Assembly: GCA_964036045.1 (NCBI GenBank)
Contig: OZ038380.1
Span: 186,694,298 to 186,758,297 of the forward strand
Direction of reading: 5' to 3'
Length of the DNA: 64,000 nt
DNA from: Eutreptiella sp. 'Long Island Sound 2002'
Taxonomy: Eukaryota; Euglenozoa; Euglenophyceae; Eutreptiales; Eutreptiaceae
The notes under the pieces are model-generated. The model was not told where the DNA came from. It ran no database searches and saw nothing but the letters and a program-made list of their open reading frames with translations. Each line of letters opens with the position of its first letter. Within the stretch, counting starts at the first letter, position 1. Shown here piece after piece: positions 20,766 through 33,067 of the stretch. Both the position numbers and the translations under genes were made by a program.

Positions 20766-23413
20766 GTTGCTTGCTTGTGGTGAGGGAATGGACTTGGCCC
20801 TGATCTTCATGCATTGCAAGCGGCAGAGGGTGCTTCAGTTTGGGTTGTGGAGGTCAGGGGCCTCAGAGCCCTCGGGTTCTGGGCGACGAACAGCGCCACA
20901 AGAGCCGGAGATTGGGGGCTGACTGACGGATGGGGCAGGCCGGCAACCAGGGGAGGAGCTCGTGAGAACGGGGTTGCCTCAGAGTGGCCCATAGCAAACC
21001 GACAGAGGAGTTTCCCCTGGGGACAGACCTCCCCAATTTGAGGACCAAACAGGGTGACCGGTTGTGACCTTACTACCCTCCGCAGCGCACACCCATACCC
21101 CCACGCACACGCTGCTGTCTTTCTGAGAAGGCTCCATAGTCTTCGCCGGCGTTCTCATTGGTACAAGTGGGGGACAGCATGCCATGCTGTCTTTGTGGTG
21201 TTCATTTAGTGGAGCGAGGGATATCAGACTGATGGGTCTCTCGTCTGCTTTGCAGGGACGGATCGTGCGCCAATGGCTGGATTCAATGGCAGACAAGAGC
21301 TGAAGGATCCAGAATGAGCTGGGGTTGTTTCAGCTGGCAGTGATGCCCCTTGCAGACCTGCGGATTATACTATGGCTTTGGTTCCTCAACCTTTGCCCCC
21401 AACAGCAACTTGAGATGTTTTGCCCTTCTACCAGCACACTTAACCGTGTCAGATTCCTGCGCTAATCTTATCACCAGCAGAAGCAGATGTTGTGGGTTTG
21501 GCAGCGTGCAGGCCTGCTGTGAGGCTGCCATGTAAGCCCATGCCCATTTTCTTGGCCTCGGCACTGGTTCGGCCAGGGGGACGCCTGGTTAACTGTTTTC
21601 TCCGGCTGAAGTTATGCCGGGCATCTGTGGGATTTGCTATGGATTCATTTCAGCCTTTGGCTACAGAGGGGCAAGCACCGGAAGTTCCTATGGGCGGAAC
21701 ATTATTGGAACACTACCCGGAAAATATCCAGAACTCGGCAAAATGGAAGGGATGGAAAGCTTTTGAAAATTTTGTGGGAAAATGGTGGGACACCACCCCT
21801 AAAATGGTAGGGAAAAGTGGTCGGAAAATGGGGGAAATAGGGGGAGAAGTTGGGGACATGATTGCCAACATGCAACGCATGCGTGTCTCCACATTGTTGC
21901 CTCTTCTGACCCAGCATGGGTGTCACAATGGGCCGCAATGAGTCCCTGGAGGGGGTTGCAACCCCCCCCCCCCATCCCCGTCCCGGGGAGTGGCTGGAAC
22001 GTGCCGGGACGTGCTGCCGGAATGTTGCCTTTTTCAGTTGCCACATTGTCTAAAGGCATATTGGTCACCCGGAGGAGACCCCCACCAGTTGTTGAGGGGA
22101 TAGTAATCCCCCCGGTACCTACCCATGCCGTGCCTGGACGCTGGGGACTGGTTGCAAAGCGTTTCGCCCCATCCCCCCCCCCCCCAATTTTCCCCCGGGA
22201 ACATTGTTGGGAACCTTCTCACCGGCAGGGATGCATTCGAATGGCCGTATGCCGTAAGAGGATGGGGGTTCCCCCCCCCAGCCCACCACCTCTTCCCCCC
22301 TCCCCCTTCCCTGATCAGCGGTTTGGTCCGGAACTTCTGATGCTCATGGCTGGTTCCATCCCCCTCACCTCTAACATCTGCCCCGCTTGCTTGCCTGTGC
22401 CAGTCACTTTGCCCGGTGTGTTTCTTCATGCTTTGCGTGCGGAGGCATTTGGCAAGTCGGCCGCAGTCAGTCAGCTGACCATTAGGGGCTCGCCAAGGGA
22501 GAGGAGCACCTCCAGTGCTCTCCTCGCCAGGAAGGCCCGCGGTCCATTGCAACTCCGGGGAGGAGGGGCCTTCGAACCGGTGTGAATTAGAGGAGGGGGC
22601 GTCTGAGGAGGGGTGGTCTGGAAAACAGGCTGAAAGGGCCAGACCTTATTTTGGCCCATTGCCAAAAAAAAAGGGCAGTGAACCGGATTTGCCAAATTTA
22701 TGTATAAGATCACGTGTTTCAGCAATTTCAGACGTCCTGTGGTGCTTGTGGTGGGCCCGGCCCTTGGAGCCTAATTAGAGGGGGGGGGGTCTGGGAAACA
22801 GGCTCAGAGGCCCCCCCTCCTTGGAGTTGCAGTGGGCCACGGGCCAAGTGCGATTGGGTGCTGGAATCTGCCCCACAGATGCTCCGGACCCCCCCCCCCC
22901 CCCCGCTCTGCGGCCTCTGCGGCCTCTGCCGCCTGCGACCGTCAAGTACTGCGCGAAGGTGCTACGTCATTTCTGCTTGATTCCTGTCGCATACGTGCGT
23001 TTGGCACTGAGCCCTGCTTGTTCATGATGTCAGGTCTGAGGTCTGGGGTTGGGGAGGGGGTGGGGGCAGCGCTCCCAAGAGGCTGTCTGGTTCAGAGCCA
23101 GAGCACGTCGGGTTGAGTTTTTGGGTCGAGTTTTTGGGTCGGGGTGATGCATGCCCCGGAGGCTGTGTCATGGGCACTGAAGGCACGTTGGCGGTACGTT
23201 GAGGTGGCAGTGAACACCGCCCCCTTCCACGTGTTCACGGCTCATTTTGTGGTGGACTGCGTCGGAGTCCCTCAAATTTGCGTTCTCCAGGACAGGTAAA
23301 GATATGTTGTAGAGGACCGGACATGCATTTTCTCGTCAGCCCCCCCCCCCCCCACACAAACGCACGCGCGCGCACACACACACACACAAAACGATTCAAG
23401 TGGCATTCTTGCA

Positions 23414-23414
<1 letters not shown>

Positions 23415-23458
<44 letters not shown>
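23415..23458. repeat. (GT)n microsatellite
   Basis: About 22 GT units. A (CA)n tract lies 30 bases upstream (23372-23388), so the two can pair as a hairpin. Confidence 0.95.
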
Positions 23459-23460
<2 letters not shown>

Positions 23461-23869
23461 GCAGTGCGCACAACTGTGAGGGCACTAGAGGGTGGCCGGG
23501 GCAGCATGTCCAACTTCTTGGCATCCAAGGGTGGGAGCTGATGGGAGGTTCAAAGCGAAGGTCGACACGGCGAATGGGTCTTCTGGGATGGGGTAGATGC
23601 TAGCAACGGCCTCAAGCTTGGAGCCTTCACCTTCACCCACACAATGTACCCGAGTATAGGCTACCTGCAGAAACTTGTTTTGGAAGGATTGCTGGCAGGA
23701 ACATAGAGATCTAGGTCCCAAAAGAGCGCTCGACTATCCACCCTGACTCATTGGTAACGTAACATGTATCCAATGTGGCATCCAGTTTCCATCAAATGTT
23801 GCAATACTTTCGGCTTCGACTAAGCACACAAAAATTTCTTCCGAGCTACCTCGGGACGGTTGGCCGGAA

Positions 23870-24090
23870 GGTCCATAGAACATTCCCATCGATATTGGTT
23901 GCGGTCTGGGCCTCGACACAACTGCCAAAACTTCCAAGCATTTTTCTGTGCAATTTTCCAAACTCTGAGCAATTTCCCACAAAACCTTCCTCGCCTTCCT
24001 CGCTATATTGGTTGCGTTTTGGGGCCCGGCTTGGCTGCCAAAACTTCCGAGCATTTTTCCAAGCATCGGTTGGAACCCGTATCCAAAACC
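23870..24090. repeat. Dispersed repeat with internal tandem unit, copy 1
   Basis: Two internal units of about 120 bases share GCCAAAACTTCCNAGCATTTTTC and ATATTGGTTGCG. The same sequence is found in reverse orientation at 27190-27430. Confidence 0.75.
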
Positions 24091-24270
24091 GTGGAACCAA
24101 CCCCACTGAAGCATGTCGCGCGCACCTATGGTTCTTGGTTGGAGCTCGGTTCTTATTTTTGAGGAGGGGTTTACAAGCAGGCACACAGCAAGATGCAATG
24201 CTCCCCCTAGGTCAAATACATTAAGGACAACAAATCATCTAGCAAGGCGCCATGGCTAAGCACAGGTTCC

Positions 24271-26267
24271 GTGGCTCAGTCACGGGCTCCCACGACCAGC
24301 CCACTGCGCCTACGGCATGAACATGTTGTTCTAGCGGCAATGTTGCAAACCCTAGATCACCTCCAACCTGGGGTAGGTTGGTTTGTGGTGGCTCTACGGC
24401 AGCAGGAGGAGCTATTCCTTAAGCAACACCAAACGGCTTCCACAGTTGTGCCATCTACTTTTGCATAAGTGTGGCACACTAGCTGCACAAGGGCGCCAGC
24501 AACCCCCACCGCCCCATGCCACTCTAACCTGGCATGTATGCAGACGGCTACCGGCCCAAAGGCCGTCCAAACGTAAACACTAAGATTAGTATCATTGGGT
24601 TTGCCGGGCTGTGGTTCCCATTGTCTGTTTTGGTGCGAGGTGCATAGATATGATAATTTGGTTGGAGTTGCCCAAATTGTTGATGGCTAGTGGGTACTCA
24701 AACGGGCTGAGGCCCTACAAGCCCCGCCCTCTTGTACATTTAGGCAACGTGTGAAGTATGATGGTAGGGAATACACCACGGTACTCCATGTAAAGTTTGG
24801 TTCCCTCATAGTGGATCACCGCCACTTGTGGTCTGAATGTAGACAAATGGCGTGTGTGGCCTGCCCATGAATCAATAGGCATGGGGTTGTAGGCCTATTT
24901 TTGCACAAGGCAGGGTGTCTGCATCAAGTGCGCGGGTCCCACAAGTTCCAAGGCGTCTCTAACCTAGAAGATGTTCATATTATACAAGCAATATTGCATA
25001 ACACCAAAGCAGGAGCCTCTCAGCTCCTTGGTGTCATTGGGCGTACTATACAGGGCACTGTAAGCATGAGTTGCTACAGGCGATAGCTCATGTGGCTTAG
25101 GAGGAATGATCCTGGGTCCCGACAACCTGACAGCTGAGCACACATGCGCCTTGTGCGGGGGCGATTCCAAGCTTGGGTTAGCCTAACAAGGGGTGAAGCC
25201 TACATAGTGATGGGCAGACTGGCAGGGGGTATGGCCTCCCATTGCCCTTCCATTCCTTAGTGCTAGTGTTTTGCCATATGGTGCACCTTTGTTACGGCTG
25301 CAATGAGTTGCCAACCGCTGCATGGCAAGCTATGGGGTTGGTGTACACATATATTGTGCACATCACCCCCATCTGCAGTTCCTAAGACATGTGAGTTTTT
25401 CAACTCCGTGAGATTACTTCATGTGTTTCATGCCCTGTTCTTCTTTTCTCTTTCTTTTGTTTGTGTTTTACCGAAAAACTCTCTCAATTCGGGTGTGGAC
25501 CCCAGGGTCGTGGCAGGTCTCACCTCTTGCATATAATGTGCAGTATTAAATGGGCAGGTGCCCCCGCTGGATTCCGTGAGTCCCAGGGGCATACCTCATC
25601 CGTATCCACTCCAGTGGCTAAGCCTTTTTGACTTTACATACTCCTCGGCCATGGCGCCTACGCACACTATTGCCTGTTGGCAGAACTTACCTGTCGGAAT
25701 ACAAAAAAAGATGTGCACATCATCCCCGAATTTGCAGAAGAAGGTCACACGGCAACCCTAAATATGCATGGGTGGTCCCACACATTGTCCAACCCTCGTA
25801 CTCCCTACTTTGATGAGGGAGGAAAGAGGGATCTCCGGGTGGCAAAAAGATATGCCCCTGCGACCAGTACTAGGCAAGACGCTAGCATCAGCGAAAGTTT
25901 AAAACATGAGTGGTATCGGTTGTTAAGGAAGAAGAAGAAGATCCCCTCTACCAAAATTTGGAACCCTGTGCATCGCAACATTGTTCTAGAGGTGTGCACA
26001 GTTGTTGCCAATGCAAGGTGGCATGCGGTTTTCCAACACCTTTTGCAACATATGTTGGATTTGCAATCAATTGTAGGCTGCACCATCTTTATGCATCTAG
26101 AAACCAATTTTGTTAAGTGCACCTTTGCAGGTGCCAAGCCTGAAATCGATGTGGTTTGTGTGTGGGCCATGTGGCTCAAAGTGTGGCACATGGAAGTGGG
26201 TGCCAATGGAGGTGGAAACTGTGTGCAACTAGCCCACCATGGGTTTGAAGAGCGAGTTGAAGTTTAA
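24271..26267 (+). pseudogene. Decayed coding region, unidentified
   Basis: Several forward segments have protein-like composition but shift frame and carry stops: 24271-24468 (66 codons), about 24755-24870 and 24900-25086, and a 196-codon frame at 25677-26267. No catalytic motif or named domain was recognised. A relic of a transposon or retroelement is the simplest explanation, but an intron-containing gene cannot be excluded. Confidence 0.25.
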
Positions 26268-26468
26268 GTCCTATGCTGCCCGGCGTACACCAAAGGACTG
26301 AAGGACCGAAGCACCGAAGGACAAAGGAAAGGGCTAGGGAAAAGCTTCTGAGGACCCTATCAGCAATTCCAACCATGCTTCAATTGCTCTTGTACCCCCT
26401 TCTTGGGGTAATGATAGTGTAGCCTCCTTTCAAGGTCTTGAAGGGATGAACAACGCCGTGTTCAACCC

Positions 26469-26819
26469 ATGAGGCAAGCAAAGGTATTGTGCATGCCCAT
26501 AGTTGATAGCGACATTGAGCATAAACTTTTGAGTCGCCCTACAACAAGCAGGAGCAACGACAGCAGCAGCAGTAGCAATAGCAGCAGCAGCAGCAGCAGC
26601 AGCAGCAGTGACAGTGGGAGTAGTGGCAACCCTGCTCGTGTTGGTTCGGATGATGAAGATGATGAACACTACATGTCCGGTGGCTCTACAATAGGTGCCG
26701 GAAGCTCAGATTCGTCCTCATCTCATGATAGCCTGCAACCTCAACCCCAACCCAAGAAGTATCGCCTTGAGAAGGGCTGGTGGATGTTGACGGCATGTCA
26801 AGTGATGGTTGTCTTGTAA
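26469..26819 (+). CDS. Poly-serine ORF, possible exon
   Basis: A 116-codon forward frame contains an (AGC)n-type run giving about fifteen serines with Asn and Asp interspersed, then an acidic stretch (DDEDDEHY), a second serine-rich patch and QPQPQPKKYRLEKGWW. The acidic/serine mix looks like a disordered region of a nuclear protein. No splice sites could be chosen with confidence, and the microsatellite alone could produce part of the open frame. Confidence 0.35.
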   Translation: MRQAKVLCMPIVDSDIEHKLLSRPTTSRSNDSSSSSNSSSSSSSSSSDSGSSGNPARVGSDDEDDEHYMSGGSTIGAGSSDSSSSHDSLQPQPQPKKYRLEKGWWMLTACQVMVVL

Positions 26820-27189
26820 AGATACTGAGCGAAAGGGAGTATAGTGTTCACAGCTTAATTGACTTAAGAATCATGATCTAGTTGCTTCTTTGAACCATGT
26901 CTCTACACCGCTGTGGGACCACTTGAGTTTTCGAATACTTTCACCAGGTTTTGTGGTTAATCTTTGCTTCAGATACATATAATGGACGCGCAGCATTTCA
27001 TCGAATGTATTATATTTTGGGTCTGGACGCATGATGCAGAGGTGAGAATATTGGACTTCCCCACCACCACCCGTGTTGTTAAAAAAGGGATTGAGTGTTT
27101 CTTATGCATTGGCAAGCCCCCTTTGGTTTCTTTTTGCACATGTCTTCGGTGAGGTGAGGTATTTGGGGAGTGAGATTGCCCTCCTTCAA

Positions 27190-27430
27190 CACACCAAACA
27201 TCATTGGGAAAATGCCTGGAAGTTTTCAAAGTTGCTTGGAAAAACGCTCGGAACTTTTGGCACCAAAATCAGCCCCCAAAACGCAACCAATATTGCTAGG
27301 AATGTTTCCTGGGAAATTGCTCGGAAGTTTTGAAAATTGCTTGGAAAAATGCTCGGAATGTTTGGCAGCCAAGTGGGGCCCCGGAACACAACTGATATCA
27401 CTAGGAATGTTCCATGCACCTTTCGGCTAG
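27190..27430. repeat. Dispersed repeat with internal tandem unit, copy 2 (inverted)
   Basis: Reverse-complement relative of 23870-24090. It contains two units with GAAAATTGCTTGGAAAAATG-type and TTTGGCANCCAA-type words. Confidence 0.75.
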
Positions 27431-27918
27431 CCATCTCTGGGTAGCTCGGAAGAAATTTTGGTGCCTATTTCTCAAATGTACCCTGTGATACAAGTCCCAT
27501 TTGCTGAGCATAAGTGGCCAGCATTCTCGAAATTCCTAGCAGTATGCCTAGCATTTTCCTGCCATTTTTTACCTTCTATGCCGTCTGTTCCAGCTCTATG
27601 TGAGACACGTGCTTCACGGTGCTACTACTGGGTAGGTTGAAAGCACCTCCATTTTTCTGCTGGTGTAAGGAGGAAGCAGTCTGGACAAAAGGTAAAGAAC
27701 CACTGCAAAAATGGGAACCCCAAGCAAGACAGCCACCGATCGGGCCAAGTTTGGTTCTTGTTTTTGGGGATGATTACCATGAAGGCGGATGGGTGTGGTT
27801 TTGGCGGATACTTTTGCTCAACTTGTGTGTGTGTGTGTGCGTGTGCGCGTGCGCGCGTCATCTGCGGATTGCTGTATGGCCTGCCATTTCTGTCACTGAA
27901 TCTGCGGTGTCTCAACCC

Positions 27919-28068
27919 AGTTGGTCTGCCCCTGTGGCTTTGCCTGCATGCACAGTGGTAGGTGGGGTGTGGAACCCTGCTGACACAGGGCATGGGAGAA
28001 AGTCCCTGCTTGGTTTGGTGCCTCAGAACTACTGTGACATTGAGGGTCTGACTCCAACCGCTTTTTGA
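27919..28068 (+). CDS. Possible terminal exon, unknown
   Basis: After an AG at 27918 (TGTCTCAACCCAG) a forward frame of ordinary composition (WSAPVALPACTVVGGVWNP...) runs to TGA at 28066-28068. Other protein-like segments occur at 28240-28440 and 28690-28850, so a weakly defined gene may cover 27.9-28.9 kb. The exon order cannot be resolved by eye. Confidence 0.25.
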   Translation, partial: SWSAPVALPACTVVGGVWNPADTGHGRKSLLGLVPQNYCDIEGLTPTAF

Positions 28069-29352
28069 GCAGTTGATTTCGTTGATTTCGTTTCGTTTCG
28101 CTTTTGTTGCTCCGAATGTCCAATTTCAGTCGTGATGGGGTCTGAACCCACGCCCCCAGAGAGATGGCGGCCTTAACACAACGCTGGCGTGCAGGATGTT
28201 TGTGGTGTGTCAGTGCAGGGGGTAGAGCATGAGTCCGAAGTCGGTCATATTGCTTCACCCAGGGCTGCAGCACTGCGTCCCATCACCCTTGACCTCCAAC
28301 TCCAAGGCTCCATTGCTGGCGTAACCTGCCCCAGCTGCTCTTTGAGTCAAGCTTCCCCGTCTTTGCCACCTTTTCCGCTTCCTCCTGCCCTTCGTCAGAA
28401 AGCCAGTCTCCATCTGCGTTTCGGTTCTGTGAGAGCAGCCTTTTTTTTGACCCCAATTGGCCATGCCAAGCCCACCGGCATCAGCGCATAACCTCGTTTC
28501 TCTTCTCTGCTCTGAGGATGTGATTTGCTTCCTCCCACGGCGTTCCTGGCCGTAGGCTACTGCAGAAGGCATTGCAGAAGCCGTCAGGCCTGCCGTTGAT
28601 TTGGCCCAGTATTGGATGTAGATTGCATCTGTGTTCTGGCTCTGCACACGAGGGTCTTCAGAGGCTCACGCGAGCCCATAGTCCCCACTTCGTTTGCACT
28701 GGTCATTCCATTCAGCACGTCTGACAGGGCGAATCCTGCAGCGCCTTTTGACCTGCCACCTGGTGCTGCGGTCAAGCGCACCATACATCTGCGTACGGCC
28801 TATCCCATGATGTCTGTGATTTTGATGGCTTGGCAGATACAGGGTGGGGAGGGATTTCGTCTTGGGACAGATTCGTGGGGAAAGTTTCGCTGTTCAGATT
28901 GGTGACAAAATTTCCCCACAAATTTTTTTGTGCAACTTGGGGCACTCTTCCTGCTCTTTGTGTATCCTCCGTGGCGGCGGTAGCCAGGTATTGTTGCGCT
29001 GTTGTTGAGAGTCAGTGTGTTTGTCACGTGTCAGGGGTGTGACGAAATCACCTCGAAGAGAGGTTGTTAGATCAAGCATAGGCGCGGCCCCCCCTTTTGG
29101 GGGGTTGTTCGCGCAGCATACCCCAAGGCATGATGTTGGATGTCTAACCCCTTGTAAAATCATTGTTTTGCCCGACAAAACGATCCCCCAATGAATTTTT
29201 TGATTTTGAGCCCTCTATCCCCCTGAAACTGGATACCACATTTTAGGGGGGTGGGGGTGGGGGGTGGGGGCAAAAGTTTGTGCTTTGAAGGATTTGAATC
29301 AGGGTCCAGTAAAAGGGCTAATGAGCTGATCGGCCCATGCCGACGGTTGCCA

Positions 29353-29411
29353 GCCAAGATTGGAACCATGCTCGGCAGGTCGTCGGGCGAGTGTTCTACC
29401 ACTGGACTACT
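29353..29411 (-). repeat. tRNA(Gly)-like sequence, probable SINE head or pseudo-tRNA
   Basis: On the minus strand, AGTCCAGTGGTAGAACACTC matches the D-arm/A-box region of glycine tRNAs. GGTTCCAATC 23 bases further on resembles a B box. The anticodon arm and acceptor stem do not pair, so it is not a functional tRNA gene. Confidence 0.5.
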
Positions 29412-29483
29412 GATCGTTCCTGCAGACAGACTGTTCCCCACTGGTTGTAGCTGTAGGCTGCCGCCAAAAAAAGCCAAATTGCC

Positions 29484-29572
29484 TGTTTCCCTGCCTGCTT
29501 GCCCGACTGACTACCTCACTGACTGCTTGCCTGGCTGACTGACTCATTGGCTGACTGTCAGCCTGACTGAAT
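29484..29572. repeat. CTGACTG-rich degenerate minisatellite
   Basis: About ten imperfect copies of GACTGAC/CTGCCTG-type 7 to 8-mers. Confidence 0.6.
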
Positions 29573-32310
29573 GAATCTAGTCTCCCTTCGAGGTGCCTTG
29601 CTGAAGCCAATAGAATTTTCCCCTCATGAAATTTTCCCCTCCTGTGCCTGATGGCCCTGCACCAAAATTGGAGGTGTGATGAAATTTTCCCCTGACGAAA
29701 ATTTCCCTATCGAAATTGTCCCCAGGCAGAAGTCCTCCCCCCCTCTGTGGCGGGCTCATACCCTTTGGTGTTAGAAGGTGCGTGGACACAATTTTTCAGC
29801 TTCTTGTCACTCCAATGTAGGAGTTGTAGTCTGTTTCAAGGTGCATTGAACAATGCGAACGATGGGGAGCAAACAACGGAGGTGGGGTGCTGCTACACAG
29901 TAGTGCTCATGTGCAGCCGCATAAGGCCAGCAAATTTTGAGTTGTGTTTTTGTCATGGTCTAGGTTGTATCGGTGTCCAGACCAGAGCCTAGACTGTGTG
30001 AAATGGAGAGGCAGAATGAGGCACTGAATTCAGCCATGGTCATGCCAGCCATAACACATGTCAATTTGGGATGTGGGGGAAGAGGCAGTATGATCCACGG
30101 ACATGCGTGTCAGAGCACTGCTGGTCTGCACGGCCTTCGTGCCAAGACCGGCAGTGCTGGGTGTGGGTCAACAAGGGGCATTATAGGGTGCAAAGTGATG
30201 TTCATTGCTGTGAGCATGCCGAGGACTGGGCACCCTTGCGCCGACATGGACGGAAAAGGAGTGCTATGAACGTGGTACAGTGCAGGGCGAGACCCGCAAT
30301 CTTCCATGCCCAGTCATCAGATGGACGTCTCTCAGGGACGCGATGTTGTTGCACCCAGACGCTGTGGGGGCGCACCGTGCTCTGTGCAATAAGTCATCCA
30401 TTTTCGACCCATTTTCCCCGATGGCCCGGGACCGCAGTCACCCCTCGTACACAGACACAGGACTGTCCTGGATGCCTACTCAGCCCAACACCTCCGAACC
30501 ACTGCAAGTGCCAGACTGCTGTCAGTTGTCCATCTGCATCGGCTGGTTCTGCCCTGTGGACCTATGCTCCCCCAGTGGTGTGCAGGGTGGTCATGGGAAC
30601 GCCCACTGAATGTGCAGGCTGGGCACAACCGCCCCCACTGTTGTGTACAAAGGGGTGGGGGGGCTCTGGTTCAGCACCCTGGCACAAGAGCTGTCGCCGC
30701 AATGCCTGATTTGCCTGAACCAGTCAGGGACTTTCTTTTGTTGTTCTTGTTTCTTGACCAGTTCCAGCTGCGATTTATGTACCCTCCAACCAGGTCTCCC
30801 CTACCCTCCCACAGCCAGAATGTGACACATCCAGCTGGCATCGATTGTTTCCCCCACCATCTCCGAAGCTGATGGATGAGCTTTCAACTGCTTTTTCATT
30901 TGAGGTCCATATTTCGTCCCATTGCTGGTTCTGGATTTGCTCCAGATGCTCAAGTCACCCAGTTTGTAGATAGCAGTAGCCCGCCTGTTGCCTGCGTTTT
31001 CATCAACACATTCATCAATGCAGCCATTGGAACATATAGAGACCCAATTTGCAGGGCACATGTAGTAAACAGATGATGAATGGACCAACGGTTTGAACGA
31101 ACGCTTGGATTGTTGTTGACAGTGCTGTCATCCTAACCATTTCTTAGACCATCACAACGGTACCTGTGCAGCCTGATTATTTCACAGTCATAACTGTGGA
31201 GGGCAGGAAAGACTGAAAAGGCAACTCAATATTTGTGCACAGTGGCAACAACAAATGCATGCGCTGGAAGTTGTGATGTGAGCAGGTGAGATCTTATTAG
31301 TTTTACTCTCTGCAGTTCGCTGCATGGTGGCCCCAAGACGTTGCAATGCGTCCTATGCAGCTCACATGCCAGCCTACGTTGCAGTGACAGTCTCTTGCAG
31401 TTGGTGACAACCAAGCGTAAAGCATACGTCATGTGCATAAGAAAGCCAAGAGTCTGTGTAATGGTTGATTTCGGTTCGCAGTGTGGGTGATTTTGTGTCG
31501 CCTGGGAGCTTGTGAAGGGGTGTGGGCCCAACGGCACTAGAAAGATGGCAGAAAGTACAGTCAAAAATCCAAAAATGAGACATCCATGTTTTGCGTGCTC
31601 ACCAGCCAACATGGCGACTTTACCCCTGGTAGATAGTAGAGGTTTGCCATCTGCAAAAAAAGATTGCATTCATGAAGATTTTGTCAGGTGAAGAAAGTTC
31701 CACAACGTGCCCCTTACAGCAAAGTCCATATGAGTCCCACCCGCACCTCCCTCCCTCCCTGAGTCTTTTTTGATTTTGTTCCGTTGTGGGGGCCTGCCCA
31801 ACTGCCCAGTGTCGCTTGCCATGTGCAGAATGGACACGTCTTTCAGGGAGCTCCTGAAGAGCGGCAGTCCTTGGAGAGTGCTATTTGCAGGAGAGTCAGT
31901 TGACCATATTTAATAAAACACACGAGAAAGAGCAGGAGCAAGCCACTGACGAGTCCAGAACACATTATGCATGCATTTTGACTGATCTTGCTTTAAACAG
32001 TGCAACAGCTGTACAAACCCGAGAACCGAACAGCATCCCACACTCAGTCAAGCATTCAGAAGTAACGAGAATAGTTGTCTCAACTTGGCTTACCATGCAG
32101 CTCTCGAAGCCTTCTGCGAGGAGGTTGGGACGCAATTTTGGTGTCTGAGCGCCCGTATTCCCACTTGACCCATTTGAAGAAAAAATTGTCATCCAGGGCT
32201 GTCACCTCAGCTCTTGTATGGTTTTTGACCTATTGCATCCGTTTTCAGAATAGAAGATAGAGGGGGCCTTGAGCAATCCAGCACTCTTAACCCCCCCCTC
32301 CATGCCCCCC

Positions 32311-32380
32311 TTGCATAATAATCGCACGTCCATAGTATGCGGGGGGGGGGGGGCGAGGGAACCGTCACTTTCTGTTTTGC
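32311..32380. repeat. Relative of the 33753 hairpin element
   Basis: TTGCATAATAATCG, then a G13 tract and a GGAACCGTCACTTT segment, parallels TTGCATAGTAATCG, G14 and GGAACTGTCACTTG at 33753-33800. Confidence 0.6.
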
Positions 32381-33067
32381 AAATTTACTCAGAAGGTCGG
32401 ACACTGAGCTTCTCCTGTGCATTTCTAGCCTGGACTGGTGGTATTATTGGTGCATTGCTGTGTACTTCAGGTTGCTTGCATCCAAGGCACTCCACTATGC
32501 CCTGGGGGCGTATTGCGTGCTGTGCGCGTGCTATGCACAAAGTTTGTAACCATATGACTTGCTTGCATGCCTAGCCCCCACGACTAGCGCATTTGTGTGT
32601 GTTGTTGTGCATGTCACTCAAAAAGGGTACCCGATTCGGTGCTATGGTGATACATTCGGTTACCCTATTCGGGGGTCTCCACTACCCTGCTGTCTCTTAG
32701 ACCTTCATGTCCACATCAATGGAAAGGGATGACCAAGTGGGGTCACCTTCACCGCCATCCTCTCCCAATCAGCTTTGCCGTAGTCTCCTTGCATGGCCAC
32801 AGATCAAGCGGCGCGATCCTCCGCCATCCGGCGGTCACGTACACCGTCTATGTCGGTGTCACAACCGCGTGAGGCAAGCCGACCGGCACGGTCCCCCTCC
32901 GCTTCGACCGCCGGTAGACCATCTCTACCGGCGTAGCGGACGTCATCTTTGAGGTCGGCATAGGAAGGTCATTCGAGACATTTGGATGGGCGCCATCCGT
33001 GACCTACATGCCAATACCTGCATTCTTTTGCATTTTACACAATTTCAGTTGGCAGAAGGTGTATTAG

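Larger units (their letters stand above)
19017..23380. other. Gene-poor region dense in poly-G/poly-C
   Basis: At least ten G or C runs of ten or more bases, several hairpin repeats and one dispersed repeat. An open frame at 19080-19346 is Gln/Arg-rich and could be an exon of the preceding gene, but has no clear splice sites. Nothing else coding is supported. Confidence 0.45.
28900..33067. other. Mostly non-coding
   Basis: Four scattered copies of GAAATTTTCCCC (28.9-29.7 kb), a tRNA-like sequence and a CTGACTG-rich minisatellite are the only recognisable items. A forward frame at 32822-33030 reads like protein (VTYTVYVGVTTA, later TISTGVADVIFEVG) but has in-frame TGA and TAG stops, so it is at best a relic. 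Confidence 0.4.
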
